NCBI GenBank assembly: GCA_964604875.1
Contig: CAZSAC010000003.1
Coordinates: 1-57,390 of the forward strand
DNA length: 57,390 bases
From: JAVVSR01 sp964604875
Lineage (GTDB): Bacteria; Bacillota; Clostridia; Christensenellales; CAG-917
Reading direction: 5' to 3'
Positions 32,687 through 42,209 of the stretch are shown here, one piece after another. Under the pieces are notes generated by a model. It made no database searches. It was not told the DNA's origin and saw nothing but the letters and a program-made list of their open reading frames with translations. A program made the translations under genes and the position numbers. Within the stretch, counting starts at the first letter, position 1. Every line of letters starts with the position of its first letter.

Positions 32687-34111
32687 TTATTTAAGAAGTT
32701 CTTTATAAATTTCGTCGTACTCTTTTGCGCTGGCTGTCCAACTAAAGTCAGACTTCATCGCGTTAGCGCGCACCGCTTCCCATAGGGTTTGGTCAAAATA
32801 TGCGCCAAGCGACCGCCAGATAGCGTCAAGCATATCATAGGCTTGATACGCCTTAAAGGTAAAGCCTGTGCCTTTTTTGGTGACGGGGTTAAACGCCTCG
32901 ACCGTGTCTTTTAAGCCGCCTGTGTCCCTAACAATAGGCACAGTTCCGTAGCGCATAGCAATCATTTGCCCCAGCCCGCACGGCTCAAACTTAGAGGGCA
33001 TTAAAAACATATCGGCAGCGGCGTAAATCTTTGATGCCAAATCCGAATTAAAGTTTATAATTGCGCGCATTTTACTGCTATAGCGTTTTTCACAGTTTTT
33101 CAAAAGCGTCTCGTATTTCCAATCGCCCTTGCCCAAAACCACAAACTGAATATCTGCCGCCAGCATTTCGTCAAGTATGGAGGCAACCAAATCCAAGCCC
33201 TTTTGCTCCGTCAAGCGGGTTATCATTGCGATAAGAGGACGCTCGGGCGAATATGGTAAATCCAAAAGCTCGCATAGGTTTTCTTTGTTGACAGTCTTTT
33301 TCTTTATGGTTTTCAGGGTATAGTTTTGCGCAATATTAGGGTCTTTCTGCGGATTGTATCTTTCTGTATCAATGCCGTTGACAACGCCCTTAATTTTATA
33401 TTCCCTTTGTGTCAATATACCGCTTAAGCCGTACGCAAAGAAGGGGTCTTTAAGCTCGGTTGCATAGGTTTTGGAAACCGTGGTAACCAAGTTTGCGCTT
33501 TCGATACCGCCTTTCATATAGTTGACAACGTCATCGCATTCCACAATGCTTTCTCTGCCTGCGGGAATGCCTAAAATATCGCCCATTAAGAAGCGGTCGT
33601 ATTTGCCCTGAAACTCAATATTATGTATGGTAAACACTGTTTTTGCGTTCGCATAGCCCTCAACGCCACGATAGAATATATCCAAGAAAACGGGAACCAA
33701 CGCGGTATGCCAATCGTTTGCGTGGATAATTTGCGGATAGAAGCCCGTTATACTTGCGCACTCTAAAACCGCCTTGCTGAAAAAGGCAAAACGTTCTCCG
33801 TCGTCAAAATGCCCGTATAACCCCTTTCTCCCAAAATAATATTCGTTGTCGATAAAATAATACACCACGCCGTCATAGGTGTATTCAAAAACTCCGCAGT
33901 ATTGACGTCTCCAGCTTAAATCCACAAAAGTCGAACCCAAAAACCGCATCGTTTGTCGAAATTCCGACGGAATCTCTTCATAAAGTGGAAGTATAACTCG
34001 GCAATCGTTGCCCAAACTGCACAATGATTTTGGCAACGCGCCCGCCACGTCTCCCAAACCGCCTGTTCTGATAAACGGAGCTGCCTCCGACGCTGCAAAT
34101 AGTATCTTCAT
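32687..34111 (-). CDS. glgA: Glycogen synthase
   Basis: 474-residue GT5 enzyme that extends glycogen with ADP-glucose. The ADP-glucose loop appears as RTGGLGDV near residue 16, with Arg where Lys is usual in KTGGL. IHANDWHTA and SKFEPCGLGQM near the C-terminus are also diagnostic. GGAGG precedes the ATG. It lies 43 nt after glgD in the glycogen operon. Confidence 0.96.
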   Translation of the reverse strand: MKILFAASEAAPFIRTGGLGDVAGALPKSLCSLGNDCRVILPLYEEIPSEFRQTMRFLGSTFVDLSWRRQYCGVFEYTYDGVVYYFIDNEYYFGRKGLYGHFDDGERFAFFSKAVLECASITGFYPQIIHANDWHTALVPVFLDIFYRGVEGYANAKTVFTIHNIEFQGKYDRFLMGDILGIPAGRESIVECDDVVNYMKGGIESANLVTTVSKTYATELKDPFFAYGLSGILTQREYKIKGVVNGIDTERYNPQKDPNIAQNYTLKTIKKKTVNKENLCELLDLPYSPERPLIAMITRLTEQKGLDLVASILDEMLAADIQFVVLGKGDWKYETLLKNCEKRYSSKMRAIINFNSDLASKIYAAADMFLMPSKFEPCGLGQMIAMRYGTVPIVRDTGGLKDTVEAFNPVTKKGTGFTFKAYQAYDMLDAIWRSLGAYFDQTLWEAVRANAMKSDFSWTASAKEYDEIYKELLK

Positions 34112-34154
34112 ATAATCCTCCTAGTTTTAAAACCGTAACGACTTAGTTGTCAAA

Positions 34155-35273
34155 CTAAACAACCTTGTCCTTTACAATTACTATCGGATATGTTTCATAT
34201 CCCGATAAATGTCTTTCAGGTTGAATCACAACATTTTTGTCAGAAATTGTATATTTAATTTTAGCCTTTTCACCAATAACGCCTTTTTCCATAATAATGG
34301 AATTGCTGACTACCGCGCCCTTTTCAACTTTTACGCCACGGAACAAGATGCTGTTTTCCACGGTGCCGTTGATTTCGCATCCGTCGGCGATAAGGCTGTT
34401 GCTGACTTTAGCGTCCTCTAAATATCTTGTCGGAACGCTGTCTTTAACCTTTGTGAAAATTGTGCTGTCGCCATAGAATAGATTTTGCCGTATATCCGCG
34501 TCCAAAAGCTCCATACTGTGCTTATAGTAGCTTGGGACATCGTCTATGGTGGCAGAATAACCCGTAATCTCTTTTGCGTATATTTTAAGCTCGGATAGCT
34601 GCTTTAATAAAATATCCTTTTCAAAATCCACAAAACCTCTTGCGTAAGCATTTTCTACAAGGTCAATCAGCAAATCCTTTTTAACCACATAGATTTGCAA
34701 GTTTACCAGTTGCTCCTCTTTTGAGCTTACCACGGCGAAACGCATATCCGTAACTCTGCCGACATCGTTCATCGTAATAAGATTTTTGCGCGGATTTATT
34801 TCTTTCGTGCGCTGAACAAGCATCGTAATATGGCTTCCTTTGTCGATATGTTCGTCAATGATTTCCTCTATGTCGATATTGCAGACCACGTTGGTGTTTG
34901 CCAAAACCACATATTCCGCCTTCTTTTGGTCGGTCATAAAGCTTCTTAATCCGTATAACGCTTCAACCTTCCCTTTGTATAAATCCCTGACGGTGTTAAG
35001 CACATACGGCGGGAAAACCATTATTCCGCTGTTTTTTCGGTTCAAATTCCAATCGCGCCCCATACGGATATGGTCCATTAAGGAATTATAGTTGTTTCTT
35101 GTGACAATGCCTATGGTGGTTATACCACTGTTTGCCAAATTTGACAAAGCAAAATCAATCAAGCGGTACCTTCCGCCGTACGGCAACGAGGCGCTTGTAC
35201 GGCAAATAGTCAGTTCATTCATATGCATTTCATTATCGCTGGCGAAAAGAATGCTCATAGCGTTATTAATCAT
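34155..35273 (-). CDS. glgD: GlgD, regulatory subunit of ADP-glucose pyrophosphorylase
   Basis: 372 residues, a paralogue of GlgC from the next gene. The GGxGxRL nucleotide loop is missing (MSILFASDNEMHMNEL) and the catalytic SGDH block reads LANTNV, so it should be inactive alone. In Firmicutes, GlgC and GlgD form a mixed tetramer with changed regulation. The C-terminal left-handed beta-helix repeats are present. The ribosome-binding site GGAGG lies within the last codons of glgC, 10 nt before the ATG. Confidence 0.93.
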   Translation of the reverse strand: MINNAMSILFASDNEMHMNELTICRTSASLPYGGRYRLIDFALSNLANSGITTIGIVTRNNYNSLMDHIRMGRDWNLNRKNSGIMVFPPYVLNTVRDLYKGKVEALYGLRSFMTDQKKAEYVVLANTNVVCNIDIEEIIDEHIDKGSHITMLVQRTKEINPRKNLITMNDVGRVTDMRFAVVSSKEEQLVNLQIYVVKKDLLIDLVENAYARGFVDFEKDILLKQLSELKIYAKEITGYSATIDDVPSYYKHSMELLDADIRQNLFYGDSTIFTKVKDSVPTRYLEDAKVSNSLIADGCEINGTVENSILFRGVKVEKGAVVSNSIIMEKGVIGEKAKIKYTISDKNVVIQPERHLSGYETYPIVIVKDKVV

Positions 35274-35276
35274 AGC

Positions 35277-36476
35277 TTATTTACCTCCTATCATTTCGCC
35301 GGCGGCGATTTTTGCGCCCTCGGGTATGGTCACTTCAGGCCCAATAACAGAAATTTTCCATTCTCCGTTTTCGGCTTCTTTCAATATTTCACCAACCACC
35401 GCGTCCTTGCCGATGACAGCTTTCCAGCCGACTATAGCGTATTGCACAACGGCGCCCGGCTCGATAACCGCGCCCGGCATTAAAATACTGTCAATGATTT
35501 TACTGCCTTTCCCAACCTTACAGCTAGTGGACACAACCGAATTTCTGATTTCTCCGTCAACAAACGTGCCTTCGGAAACTATGCTGTTTACCGTTGTTGC
35601 GTTTGAACCCACAAACTGCGGAGGCTCCGCGCTGTTTCTCGCATAGATTTTCCAACTGCGGTCGTTTAAATTTAAGCCCGAGCTTTCGTTAAGTATATCC
35701 ATATTCGCTTCCCACAAACTTGAGATTGTGCCAACGTCTTTCCAATAGTCGTCGAACTCATAGCTGAACATTCTTTGCTTGTCTGCAAGCATTGACGGAA
35801 TAATATCCTTTCCAAAGTCGTTGCTGCTGGATTTGTTATTTTCATCGCTAATTAAATACTCACGAAGCTTGCTCCAGGTAAAAACGTAAATGCCCATTGA
35901 AGCCTTGTTGGACTTTGGTTTTTTGGGTTTTTCTTCAAAATCTACAATCTCGTTTTTGTCGTTGGCAAGCATAATCCCAAAACGGCTTGCCTCTTCAATC
36001 GGAACAGAGCGAACGGCTATTGTGCAATCGGCTTTATTTTCCTTATGCGCGTCGAGCATTTTATCATAATCCATTTTATAGATATGGTCACCCGACAGTA
36101 AAAGTACATAATCAGGGTTATATCTGTCGATAAAGTCTATGTTTTGAAAAATAGCATTTGCGGTGCCCTTATACCACTCACCTGATTTGGCGCGCATAAA
36201 CGGCGGTAAAACAAAAATTCCGCCTGTCAGTCTGTCTAAATCCCAGGGTTGTCCGTTTCCTATGTATTCGTGCAATTCAAAGGGACGATACTGCGTTAAA
36301 ACTCCGATAGTATCTATGCCCGAATTTATGCAGTTGGAAAGCGGAAAATCGATTATACGATATTTCCCTCCAAACGGCACTGCGGGTTTAGCCACGTTTT
36401 CCGTCAATACTCCAAGCCTTGTCCCTTGCCCTCCTGCCAGTAGCATTGCAACGCACTCTTTTTTGATTTGTTGCAT
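35277..36476 (-). CDS. glgC: Glucose-1-phosphate adenylyltransferase
   Basis: 399-residue enzyme making ADP-glucose from glucose-1-phosphate and ATP, the committed step of glycogen synthesis. LAGGQGTRLG is the nucleotide loop, PAVPFGGKYRIIDFPLSN the sugar site, and LSGDHIYKMDY the catalytic Asp. The C-terminal beta-helix follows. It abuts glgB and lies 3 nt from glgD, so the three are one translational unit. Confidence 0.96.
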   Translation of the reverse strand: MQQIKKECVAMLLAGGQGTRLGVLTENVAKPAVPFGGKYRIIDFPLSNCINSGIDTIGVLTQYRPFELHEYIGNGQPWDLDRLTGGIFVLPPFMRAKSGEWYKGTANAIFQNIDFIDRYNPDYVLLLSGDHIYKMDYDKMLDAHKENKADCTIAVRSVPIEEASRFGIMLANDKNEIVDFEEKPKKPKSNKASMGIYVFTWSKLREYLISDENNKSSSNDFGKDIIPSMLADKQRMFSYEFDDYWKDVGTISSLWEANMDILNESSGLNLNDRSWKIYARNSAEPPQFVGSNATTVNSIVSEGTFVDGEIRNSVVSTSCKVGKGSKIIDSILMPGAVIEPGAVVQYAIVGWKAVIGKDAVVGEILKEAENGEWKISVIGPEVTIPEGAKIAAGEMIGGK

Positions 36477-38372
36477 CTATTTTTCCTCCAAATTATTTTC
36501 AACCTTATATATAATTGCCGAGTACGCCGGCACAGTCATACAAATACTGTAAGGCAAGCCGTGCATCTCGGTTTTTTTTGCGTGATAAACTGCTTTTCTA
36601 TCGCTTGTTCCGCCGTATTTTTTGGAAACAGAACTAAACACCGCTTTATAGGTTTTAAGCTCAGGCACGCCCATAACGTATTTCTTGCGCTCCACGGGCG
36701 AAAAATTGATGACCACCAAGACGTAATCCCCGTTTTTTGCATATCGTAAATAGGACACGATGTTTTGCGTATTGTCGTCTACAGACACCCACCTGAATCC
36801 TTCCCACGAGCAGTCCTGCTCATACAATGCGGGAGTTGAGAGATAAAGCTTGTTTAGGTTTTTGACATATTCCTGCAATGCCTTATGCCGTGGATAATCC
36901 AACAAAAACCAATCAAGCTGTTCATCAAATTTCCACTCGATAAACTGCCCGAACTCGCCCCCCATAAACAAAAGCTTTTTTCCGGGGTGAGTAAGCATAT
37001 ATCCAAAAAATGCTTTTATAGCTTCAAATTTGCCATCGTAATCGCCAACTACTCTGTCTATAAGCGATTTTTTCCCGTGGACAACTTCGTCGTGCGACAA
37101 GGGCAAAATATAATTTTCACTATAGGCGTAGGTTATTGAAAAAGTCAGCCGATTATGCATATCCTTTCTAAAAAACGGGTCGGCGGATAAGTATTCCAAG
37201 CTGTCGTTCATCCAGCCCATATTCCATTTAAAGTTAAAGCCCAGACCGCCGTCAAAGGGCGGTTTTGTAATCATTGGATAAGCGGTGGATTCCTCCGCAA
37301 TGGTCATAACACCGCTATGACGCGTCAAAATTGCCGTATTCAATTTTTGCAAAAAATCACGCGCTTCAAGGTTATAATTCCCTCCGTCCTTATTGGGAAT
37401 CCATTCGCCCTCTTTTCTGCAATAATCTAAATATAGCATCGACGCAACCGCGTCCACCCGTATGCCGTCAATGTGATAAAACTTAAACCAAAAATCCGCC
37501 GCCGAAATCAAAAAGCTTTGAACCTCGGGTTTTCCATAATCGAAAACCTTTGTGCCCCACTCATAATGTTCGCCTTTTTTGGGGTCGGCATATTCGTATA
37601 AAGCGGAGCCGTCAAAATCGGATAAGCCGTGCTCGTCTTTTGGAAAATGCGCAATAACCCAATCTAAAATAACGCCGATACCCGCTTGATGGCACGCATC
37701 GATAAAATACATAAAGTCGTGCGGGGTGCCATATCTTGAGGTTGGCGCAAACAGCCCCGTCACCTGATAGCCCCAAGAGCCGTCATAGGGGTATTCTGTC
37801 ATTGGCATAAGCTCAATATGCGTATAATTCATCGATTTGACATAGGGGACAAGCTCGTCCGCCATTTGTCGATAGCTTAAAACGTTTCCGTCGGAGTGCC
37901 GTTTCCAGCTTCCAAAATGAACCTCGTATATATTAAGCGGTTTATCGTATGGACTATATTCGTTTCTGTCGGATAGCCATTTTTTGTCTTTCCAGTCATA
38001 ACCATTTAAGCAAAACAGCTTTGATGCGTTGGCAGGCGTAGTCTCAAAATGCAAGCCGTACGGGTCTGTTTTTAAAACTGTTTTTCCGCTTTTAGCGGTA
38101 ATTGCATATTTATAAGCGTCGTAGATTTTAAGGTCGGGGACGAAGCCTTCCCAGATACCGCCGTCGTCTGCCGACATTGGCGTGGCGCCGACTTCCCAGT
38201 TGTTAAAATCTCCCACAACGGAAACCGCCTTTGCGTTTGGCGCCCAAACCCTAAACAAAAATCCGTCCTTCCCCCGTTTGGTTTCATTTTTAGGGCAAAA
38301 TAAGTCATAGGTCTCAAAATTTGTCCCCTCGTGGAAAAGATATTTAGGATAGTGTTCATCGGTTTTTTTCAT
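36477..38372 (-). CDS. glgB: 1,4-alpha-glucan branching enzyme
   Basis: 631-residue GH13 enzyme adding alpha-1,6 branches to glycogen. An N-terminal CBM48 (about 20-110, RVWAPNAKAVSVVGDFNNW) precedes the barrel with DWVIAHFP, DGIRVDAVAS (nucleophile Asp), AEESTAYP (acid/base Glu) and LSHDEVVHGK. It is the first gene of the operon, behind a strong promoter at 38415-38443. The ribosome-binding site is weak (AAAGGC). Confidence 0.96.
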   Translation of the reverse strand: MKKTDEHYPKYLFHEGTNFETYDLFCPKNETKRGKDGFLFRVWAPNAKAVSVVGDFNNWEVGATPMSADDGGIWEGFVPDLKIYDAYKYAITAKSGKTVLKTDPYGLHFETTPANASKLFCLNGYDWKDKKWLSDRNEYSPYDKPLNIYEVHFGSWKRHSDGNVLSYRQMADELVPYVKSMNYTHIELMPMTEYPYDGSWGYQVTGLFAPTSRYGTPHDFMYFIDACHQAGIGVILDWVIAHFPKDEHGLSDFDGSALYEYADPKKGEHYEWGTKVFDYGKPEVQSFLISAADFWFKFYHIDGIRVDAVASMLYLDYCRKEGEWIPNKDGGNYNLEARDFLQKLNTAILTRHSGVMTIAEESTAYPMITKPPFDGGLGFNFKWNMGWMNDSLEYLSADPFFRKDMHNRLTFSITYAYSENYILPLSHDEVVHGKKSLIDRVVGDYDGKFEAIKAFFGYMLTHPGKKLLFMGGEFGQFIEWKFDEQLDWFLLDYPRHKALQEYVKNLNKLYLSTPALYEQDCSWEGFRWVSVDDNTQNIVSYLRYAKNGDYVLVVINFSPVERKKYVMGVPELKTYKAVFSSVSKKYGGTSDRKAVYHAKKTEMHGLPYSICMTVPAYSAIIYKVENNLEEK

Positions 38373-38414
38373 TGTATTTCTGCCTTTTCTAAGTTTGCTT
38401 GTATATTTACTTTT

Positions 38415-38443
38415 ATTATACCAAAATAAAACTTCTTTTTCAA
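38415..38443 (-). promoter_or_regulatory. Sigma-A promoter of the glycogen operon
   Basis: Minus strand -35 TTGAAA (38438-38443), 17-nt spacer, -10 TATAAT (38415-38420), 43 nt before the glgB ATG. Confidence 0.8.
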
Positions 38444-38499
38444 TACCAAAAGTAAAATATTACTAATTTTTTACATATTTGTGTTGTAATTCAATAAAA

Positions 38500-38525
38500 A
38501 ACGGCGCAACTCTTGTCACGCCGTT
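38500..38525 (-). terminator. Intrinsic terminator after the beta-CASP nuclease gene
   Basis: An 11-bp stem AACGGCGTGAC/GTTGCGCCGTT, including two G-U pairs, with a 4-nt loop and a run of T on the minus strand. It ends 15 nt past the stop codon. Confidence 0.85.
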
Positions 38526-38540
38526 CTTGTTTATAGATTT

Positions 38541-40142
38541 TTATGAAAACTCCTTACACAATCGCTCAATTTCAGAGGTTAGCCGTCGCATATTTTCGTT
38601 TGTTCCCACTTGAGAGACTTTTACCAATTCATCAAGTTTTGTCAAAGATTTCAAAAGCTGTTCAAACGTGGGCGAATCGGCTTTTAGTTTTTCACTCACA
38701 GGCTTTAGACGATTTGTATTTCCTTGCGCCAATTGAACGTTATTTGATAAATCCCACTCTTCTCCGTTGTAAGGGGCAATCGCAACCTGCCCTTGTTCGT
38801 CTGTCAATTTTTTTGCAAAGCTTTCGGCTACGGCATCTTCTCCGTGCGTCACAAATATGCGCTTTGGTTTGGGGTCAAGCTTTGACGCCCACTCCAACAA
38901 CCCGTCAACGTCTGCGTGCGAGCTAGTCCCCGGAAGCTGAACAATTTCTGCGTTAACGTTGATTTCATCACCGAATAGCTTTACGCTTTTCGCGCCGTCT
39001 AAAATATTTCTACCAAGCGTCCCCGCAACCTGATACCCTACGAAAACCACCGTACATTCCGAGCGCCACAGATTATGCTTTAGATGATGCCTTATTCTGC
39101 CTGCCTCGCACATTCCCGAGGCAGATAAAATCACCTTTGGAACGTCGTTGGCGTTTATCGCCTTGCTCTCATCGGTGGTAACAGACATATATAAGTTGGA
39201 AAACCCTATAGGGTTTATCCCCTTTTCTACCAAGCTTTTTGTTTCCTCGTCATAACAATTTAGAAGATTTTTTTTGTATACCGAAGTTGCCTCCACAGAA
39301 AGCGGACTATCCACATAAACGGGAAAATCGGGATTAACGGTTACAAGTTTTTGCTCTTTTATTTTTCTTATCGCGTACAAAATTTCTTGCATACGTCCCA
39401 CGGCGAAACTGGGGATAATCACGTTCCCCTTTCGCTTTAAGGTCCGCTCAATAATTGCAGCCAACTGAGACGAATAGTCAACTGCGTGAGGCGTTGTTCT
39501 GTCGCCGTAGGTGCTTTCCATTATCACATAATCGGCTTTCTCAAAATAGGAGGGATTGCGGATAATCGGTTTGTTTTTATTTCCTATATCTCCGGAAAAT
39601 ACTATAGTTTTTGTCGGCTCTCCCTTTTCGGCAATCTTAATTTCCACCCCGGCCGAACCCAATAAGTGCCCTGCGTCTACAAACCGAATAACCATATTAT
39701 TTAAAATATGAACGGGAACGTCATAGTCACATTCAAAAAACCTTTTAATTGTATTGTTGACGTCGATTGTGTCGTATATAGGCTCGTACTCCTCGCTTGC
39801 CCCACGTTTTTTCTTACGGCTTCTCCATTCCGCTTCAAATTCCTGTATCTTTGCGCTGTCCAAAAGCATAATCTTGCACAAATCACTTGACGCTCTTGTC
39901 ATATAAATTTTCCCGCTGAAGCCTTTTTTTGTCAAAAGCGGGAGCATTCCCGAGTGGTCAATGTGCGCGTGCGTTAGAATCACGGCGTCAATTTCACTTG
40001 CGTTTATCGAAAGCTGTTGGTTTTCATAAATGTTGGGGCCTTGCTCCATTCCGCAATCCACCAACAGATTTTGTCCGTCAACCTCAAGCAGATAACAACT
40101 TCCCGTCACCTCTCTTGCCGCGCCCAAAAATGAAATTTTCAT
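38541..40142 (-). CDS. MBL-fold beta-CASP ribonuclease
   Basis: 533-residue cytosolic nuclease of the CPSF73/YSH1-like bacterial group (COG1236). HAHIDH (58-63) is the MBL motif; ESTYGDR, SFAVGRMQEILY, SASGMCEAGRIRHHL and HADVDGL hold the remaining metal and beta-CASP residues. It lacks the KH domain of archaeal homologues. The role is probably RNA processing, but no substrate can be named. GGGAG precedes the ATG; the VanZ-like gene lies 26 nt upstream on the same strand. Confidence 0.9.
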   Translation of the reverse strand: MKISFLGAAREVTGSCYLLEVDGQNLLVDCGMEQGPNIYENQQLSINASEIDAVILTHAHIDHSGMLPLLTKKGFSGKIYMTRASSDLCKIMLLDSAKIQEFEAEWRSRKKKRGASEEYEPIYDTIDVNNTIKRFFECDYDVPVHILNNMVIRFVDAGHLLGSAGVEIKIAEKGEPTKTIVFSGDIGNKNKPIIRNPSYFEKADYVIMESTYGDRTTPHAVDYSSQLAAIIERTLKRKGNVIIPSFAVGRMQEILYAIRKIKEQKLVTVNPDFPVYVDSPLSVEATSVYKKNLLNCYDEETKSLVEKGINPIGFSNLYMSVTTDESKAINANDVPKVILSASGMCEAGRIRHHLKHNLWRSECTVVFVGYQVAGTLGRNILDGAKSVKLFGDEINVNAEIVQLPGTSSHADVDGLLEWASKLDPKPKRIFVTHGEDAVAESFAKKLTDEQGQVAIAPYNGEEWDLSNNVQLAQGNTNRLKPVSEKLKADSPTFEQLLKSLTKLDELVKVSQVGTNENMRRLTSEIERLCKEFS

Positions 40143-40168
40143 ATTTGTTCTCCCTTTGTCTTTTATAT

Positions 40169-40951
40169 CTATCTTAAAATGAATTTGCCTTTAGTTAGGT
40201 TGCGTTGCCTTACATAGTATATTAGCATAAATACGCCTATCGCTATGGTATGCGAAGCAATGTTAATAAGCGCATCCTCTACCGTTGACGCCCTTTTATA
40301 GGTTATAGACGGCAACTGAAGCAACTCGGATATTATTGCAACGCTTACGCCGATTCCTTGTGAAATAGCCGCTGATAAGAATACGTTTTGGGGAAAGATA
40401 TTTAAAAATAAAACCATTCCCAAAAAACCCAATACAAAAAATATACCAATGTGTCCTATCAGCATTCGGAACAGTATCCGATAATTATAAACCACGCGAA
40501 ACTCTTGCTCCGCCGTAACCTGCGTATCGGATTTTAGCGTTGCCGAAACTGTAATTTCTCCAACCTTTCTGCCCCAAAGATTTCCCTCGCCGTTAATGTA
40601 GGCAATCTCCGTATCGTCAACTTCCCAAAAAACTTTACCTGTAACGTCTTCGCCATTATAAAACGCATTAAGCTTTAAACAACTTTTTGTTTTTACTTTT
40701 TGGCTTTGGGCAATTATCGACAGTTTTGTCTCGTCAAACGAGCCGCTTTCAATACCACCGACAACAGGCGTATCCTCTGGTTTTAATATTGACGTAAATT
40801 TGTCTTTTACCGTTTCATAACCGCTTTCCTCGGCAGTTCCCGGCAAAAGGGCGCCCAAAAAAATCAACAGAATACATAAGCAATAAGAAATCAAAATATT
40901 TCTTACATACTTTCCATTATCAAATTTTAGAAATTCAAATTTATTTGTCAT
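40169..40951 (-). CDS. VanZ-like protein with an extracellular Ig-like insertion
   Basis: 260 residues. TM1 (about 18-37) is followed by an exported domain (about 75-153) with a bacterial Ig-like (Big_2) pattern: KVFWEVDDTEIAYINGEGNLWGRKVGEITVSATL in outline. TM2-TM4 (about 165-184, 190-208, 229-247) hold the VanZ signature, Glu209, Arg220, Asp226 and Asn230. The VanZ fold is linked to low-level glycopeptide tolerance but its biochemical role is unclear. The ribosome-binding site is not evident. The beta-CASP gene follows. Confidence 0.78.
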   Translation of the reverse strand: MTNKFEFLKFDNGKYVRNILISYCLCILLIFLGALLPGTAEESGYETVKDKFTSILKPEDTPVVGGIESGSFDETKLSIIAQSQKVKTKSCLKLNAFYNGEDVTGKVFWEVDDTEIAYINGEGNLWGRKVGEITVSATLKSDTQVTAEQEFRVVYNYRILFRMLIGHIGIFFVLGFLGMVLFLNIFPQNVFLSAAISQGIGVSVAIISELLQLPSITYKRASTVEDALINIASHTIAIGVFMLIYYVRQRNLTKGKFILR

Positions 40952-41045
40952 ACTTTTTTAACAAAACAATATATTTCTTTAAAGTATTTGTAATTTCTTC
41001 ATTTGTATGGTATTTTTATTATATATTATGTGAAGAGGTATTGCA

Positions 41046-42128
41046 ATGATTAAATATCCTGATTTTATTTCTAATAAACGTTGTCCCGCCCCAACGCCCG
41101 ATTCCATTATCGAAAACGGCAAAACAAATTTCGGAACGTTTGACGCTCCTTTTAAAAATCTCAATTTAATTGAAGCCGAAGACGCTTGGAGCAAAGCTCT
41201 TTCTTTAAAGGCGCGCGCGTCACGTTTGACGCAGTGGGAAGCGTTCGAGGTGCACTTCGACGAGGGCGCGCTTATCTCCGCCGTTTATAATCTTGGGACG
41301 GCTATTGGATTTTCAATCTTTGTTTGGTATGACAAAATCAACAATAAGATTTATAGCTGGAAAAACTTTGTCGCGCCCGCAAAAAAAGCAAGGGTCGCCT
41401 CACAACTTATCAACGACTATTGCTATTTGAAAACGGGAAAATCAGAATATAGAATCGATAATGACTTTGCCAACGGCAAAGCCTCGGCAAAAGGTTATAC
41501 TAAAGGTAAAAACGGCGCCTTTGAGATTGACGTAAAATTTGAACGCCTTTCTCCTCTTGCCAACGGCGTTATGCCCCTCGCCCAAAAAGACGGCAAATTT
41601 GTCAATCCGCTTTACTCGGAAAAAGACTTTTTTAAAGCCACGGGCACAATCACATTAAACGGCAAAACATTTACCTCTAACGAACGCTCCGTCGGCATCA
41701 TCGATGACCACAAGGGTTATTATCCGCGCCCTGCTCACTATGACTGGCTGACAACAATGGGACAATGCGAAATTGACGGAAAAATGCAATATCTTGCGTT
41801 CAACCTCACACGCAATCAATCTGTCGACCAAGATAATTACAATGAAAACGTACTCTGGCTGGAGGGCAAATCCTATCCGCTACCTCCCGTTTGGTTTACG
41901 CACAAGGACGATAAAAAGAAAGCCGACGTTTGGTATATCAAGGATGAACACGGCATGGTGGATTTACGCTTTGAAATAGCCCAAACCTTCTATATGCCTA
42001 TCCCCGTAATTACCTATTACGCCTTACCGTACGGCAAGATATACGGCACAATAAAGGACCACGACGGCAAGGTATACGTTTTAGACAATATGATTGGCAT
42101 TGGAGAAGACAAATCAACAAGAATATAA
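41046..42128 (+). CDS. DUF2804 family protein
   Basis: 360 residues, soluble, no signal peptide. The block GIIDDHKGYYPRP followed by YDWLTTMG is typical of DUF2804, and the strand-rich remainder suggests two lipocalin-like beta-barrels. Proteins of this family have no known function. AGAGG precedes the start. It is transcribed alone between the VanZ-like and threonine aldolase genes, with the upstream gap (40952-41045) AT-rich and holding several overlapping promoter-like pairs. Confidence 0.8.
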   Translation: MIKYPDFISNKRCPAPTPDSIIENGKTNFGTFDAPFKNLNLIEAEDAWSKALSLKARASRLTQWEAFEVHFDEGALISAVYNLGTAIGFSIFVWYDKINNKIYSWKNFVAPAKKARVASQLINDYCYLKTGKSEYRIDNDFANGKASAKGYTKGKNGAFEIDVKFERLSPLANGVMPLAQKDGKFVNPLYSEKDFFKATGTITLNGKTFTSNERSVGIIDDHKGYYPRPAHYDWLTTMGQCEIDGKMQYLAFNLTRNQSVDQDNYNENVLWLEGKSYPLPPVWFTHKDDKKKADVWYIKDEHGMVDLRFEIAQTFYMPIPVITYYALPYGKIYGTIKDHDGKVYVLDNMIGIGEDKSTRI

Positions 42129-42183
42129 AACCGATTAAAACTTATATTTTTGACTTAGAATAGTTTTTTTACTGCTTAAAAAG

Positions 42184-42201
42184 AACCCGCAAAAGCGGGT
42201 T
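42184..42201. terminator. Bidirectional intrinsic terminator
   Basis: AACCCGC/GCGGGTT with an AAAA loop, T-rich on both sides, between the convergent DUF2804 and threonine aldolase genes. Confidence 0.85.
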
Positions 42202-42209
42202 TTTTATTT

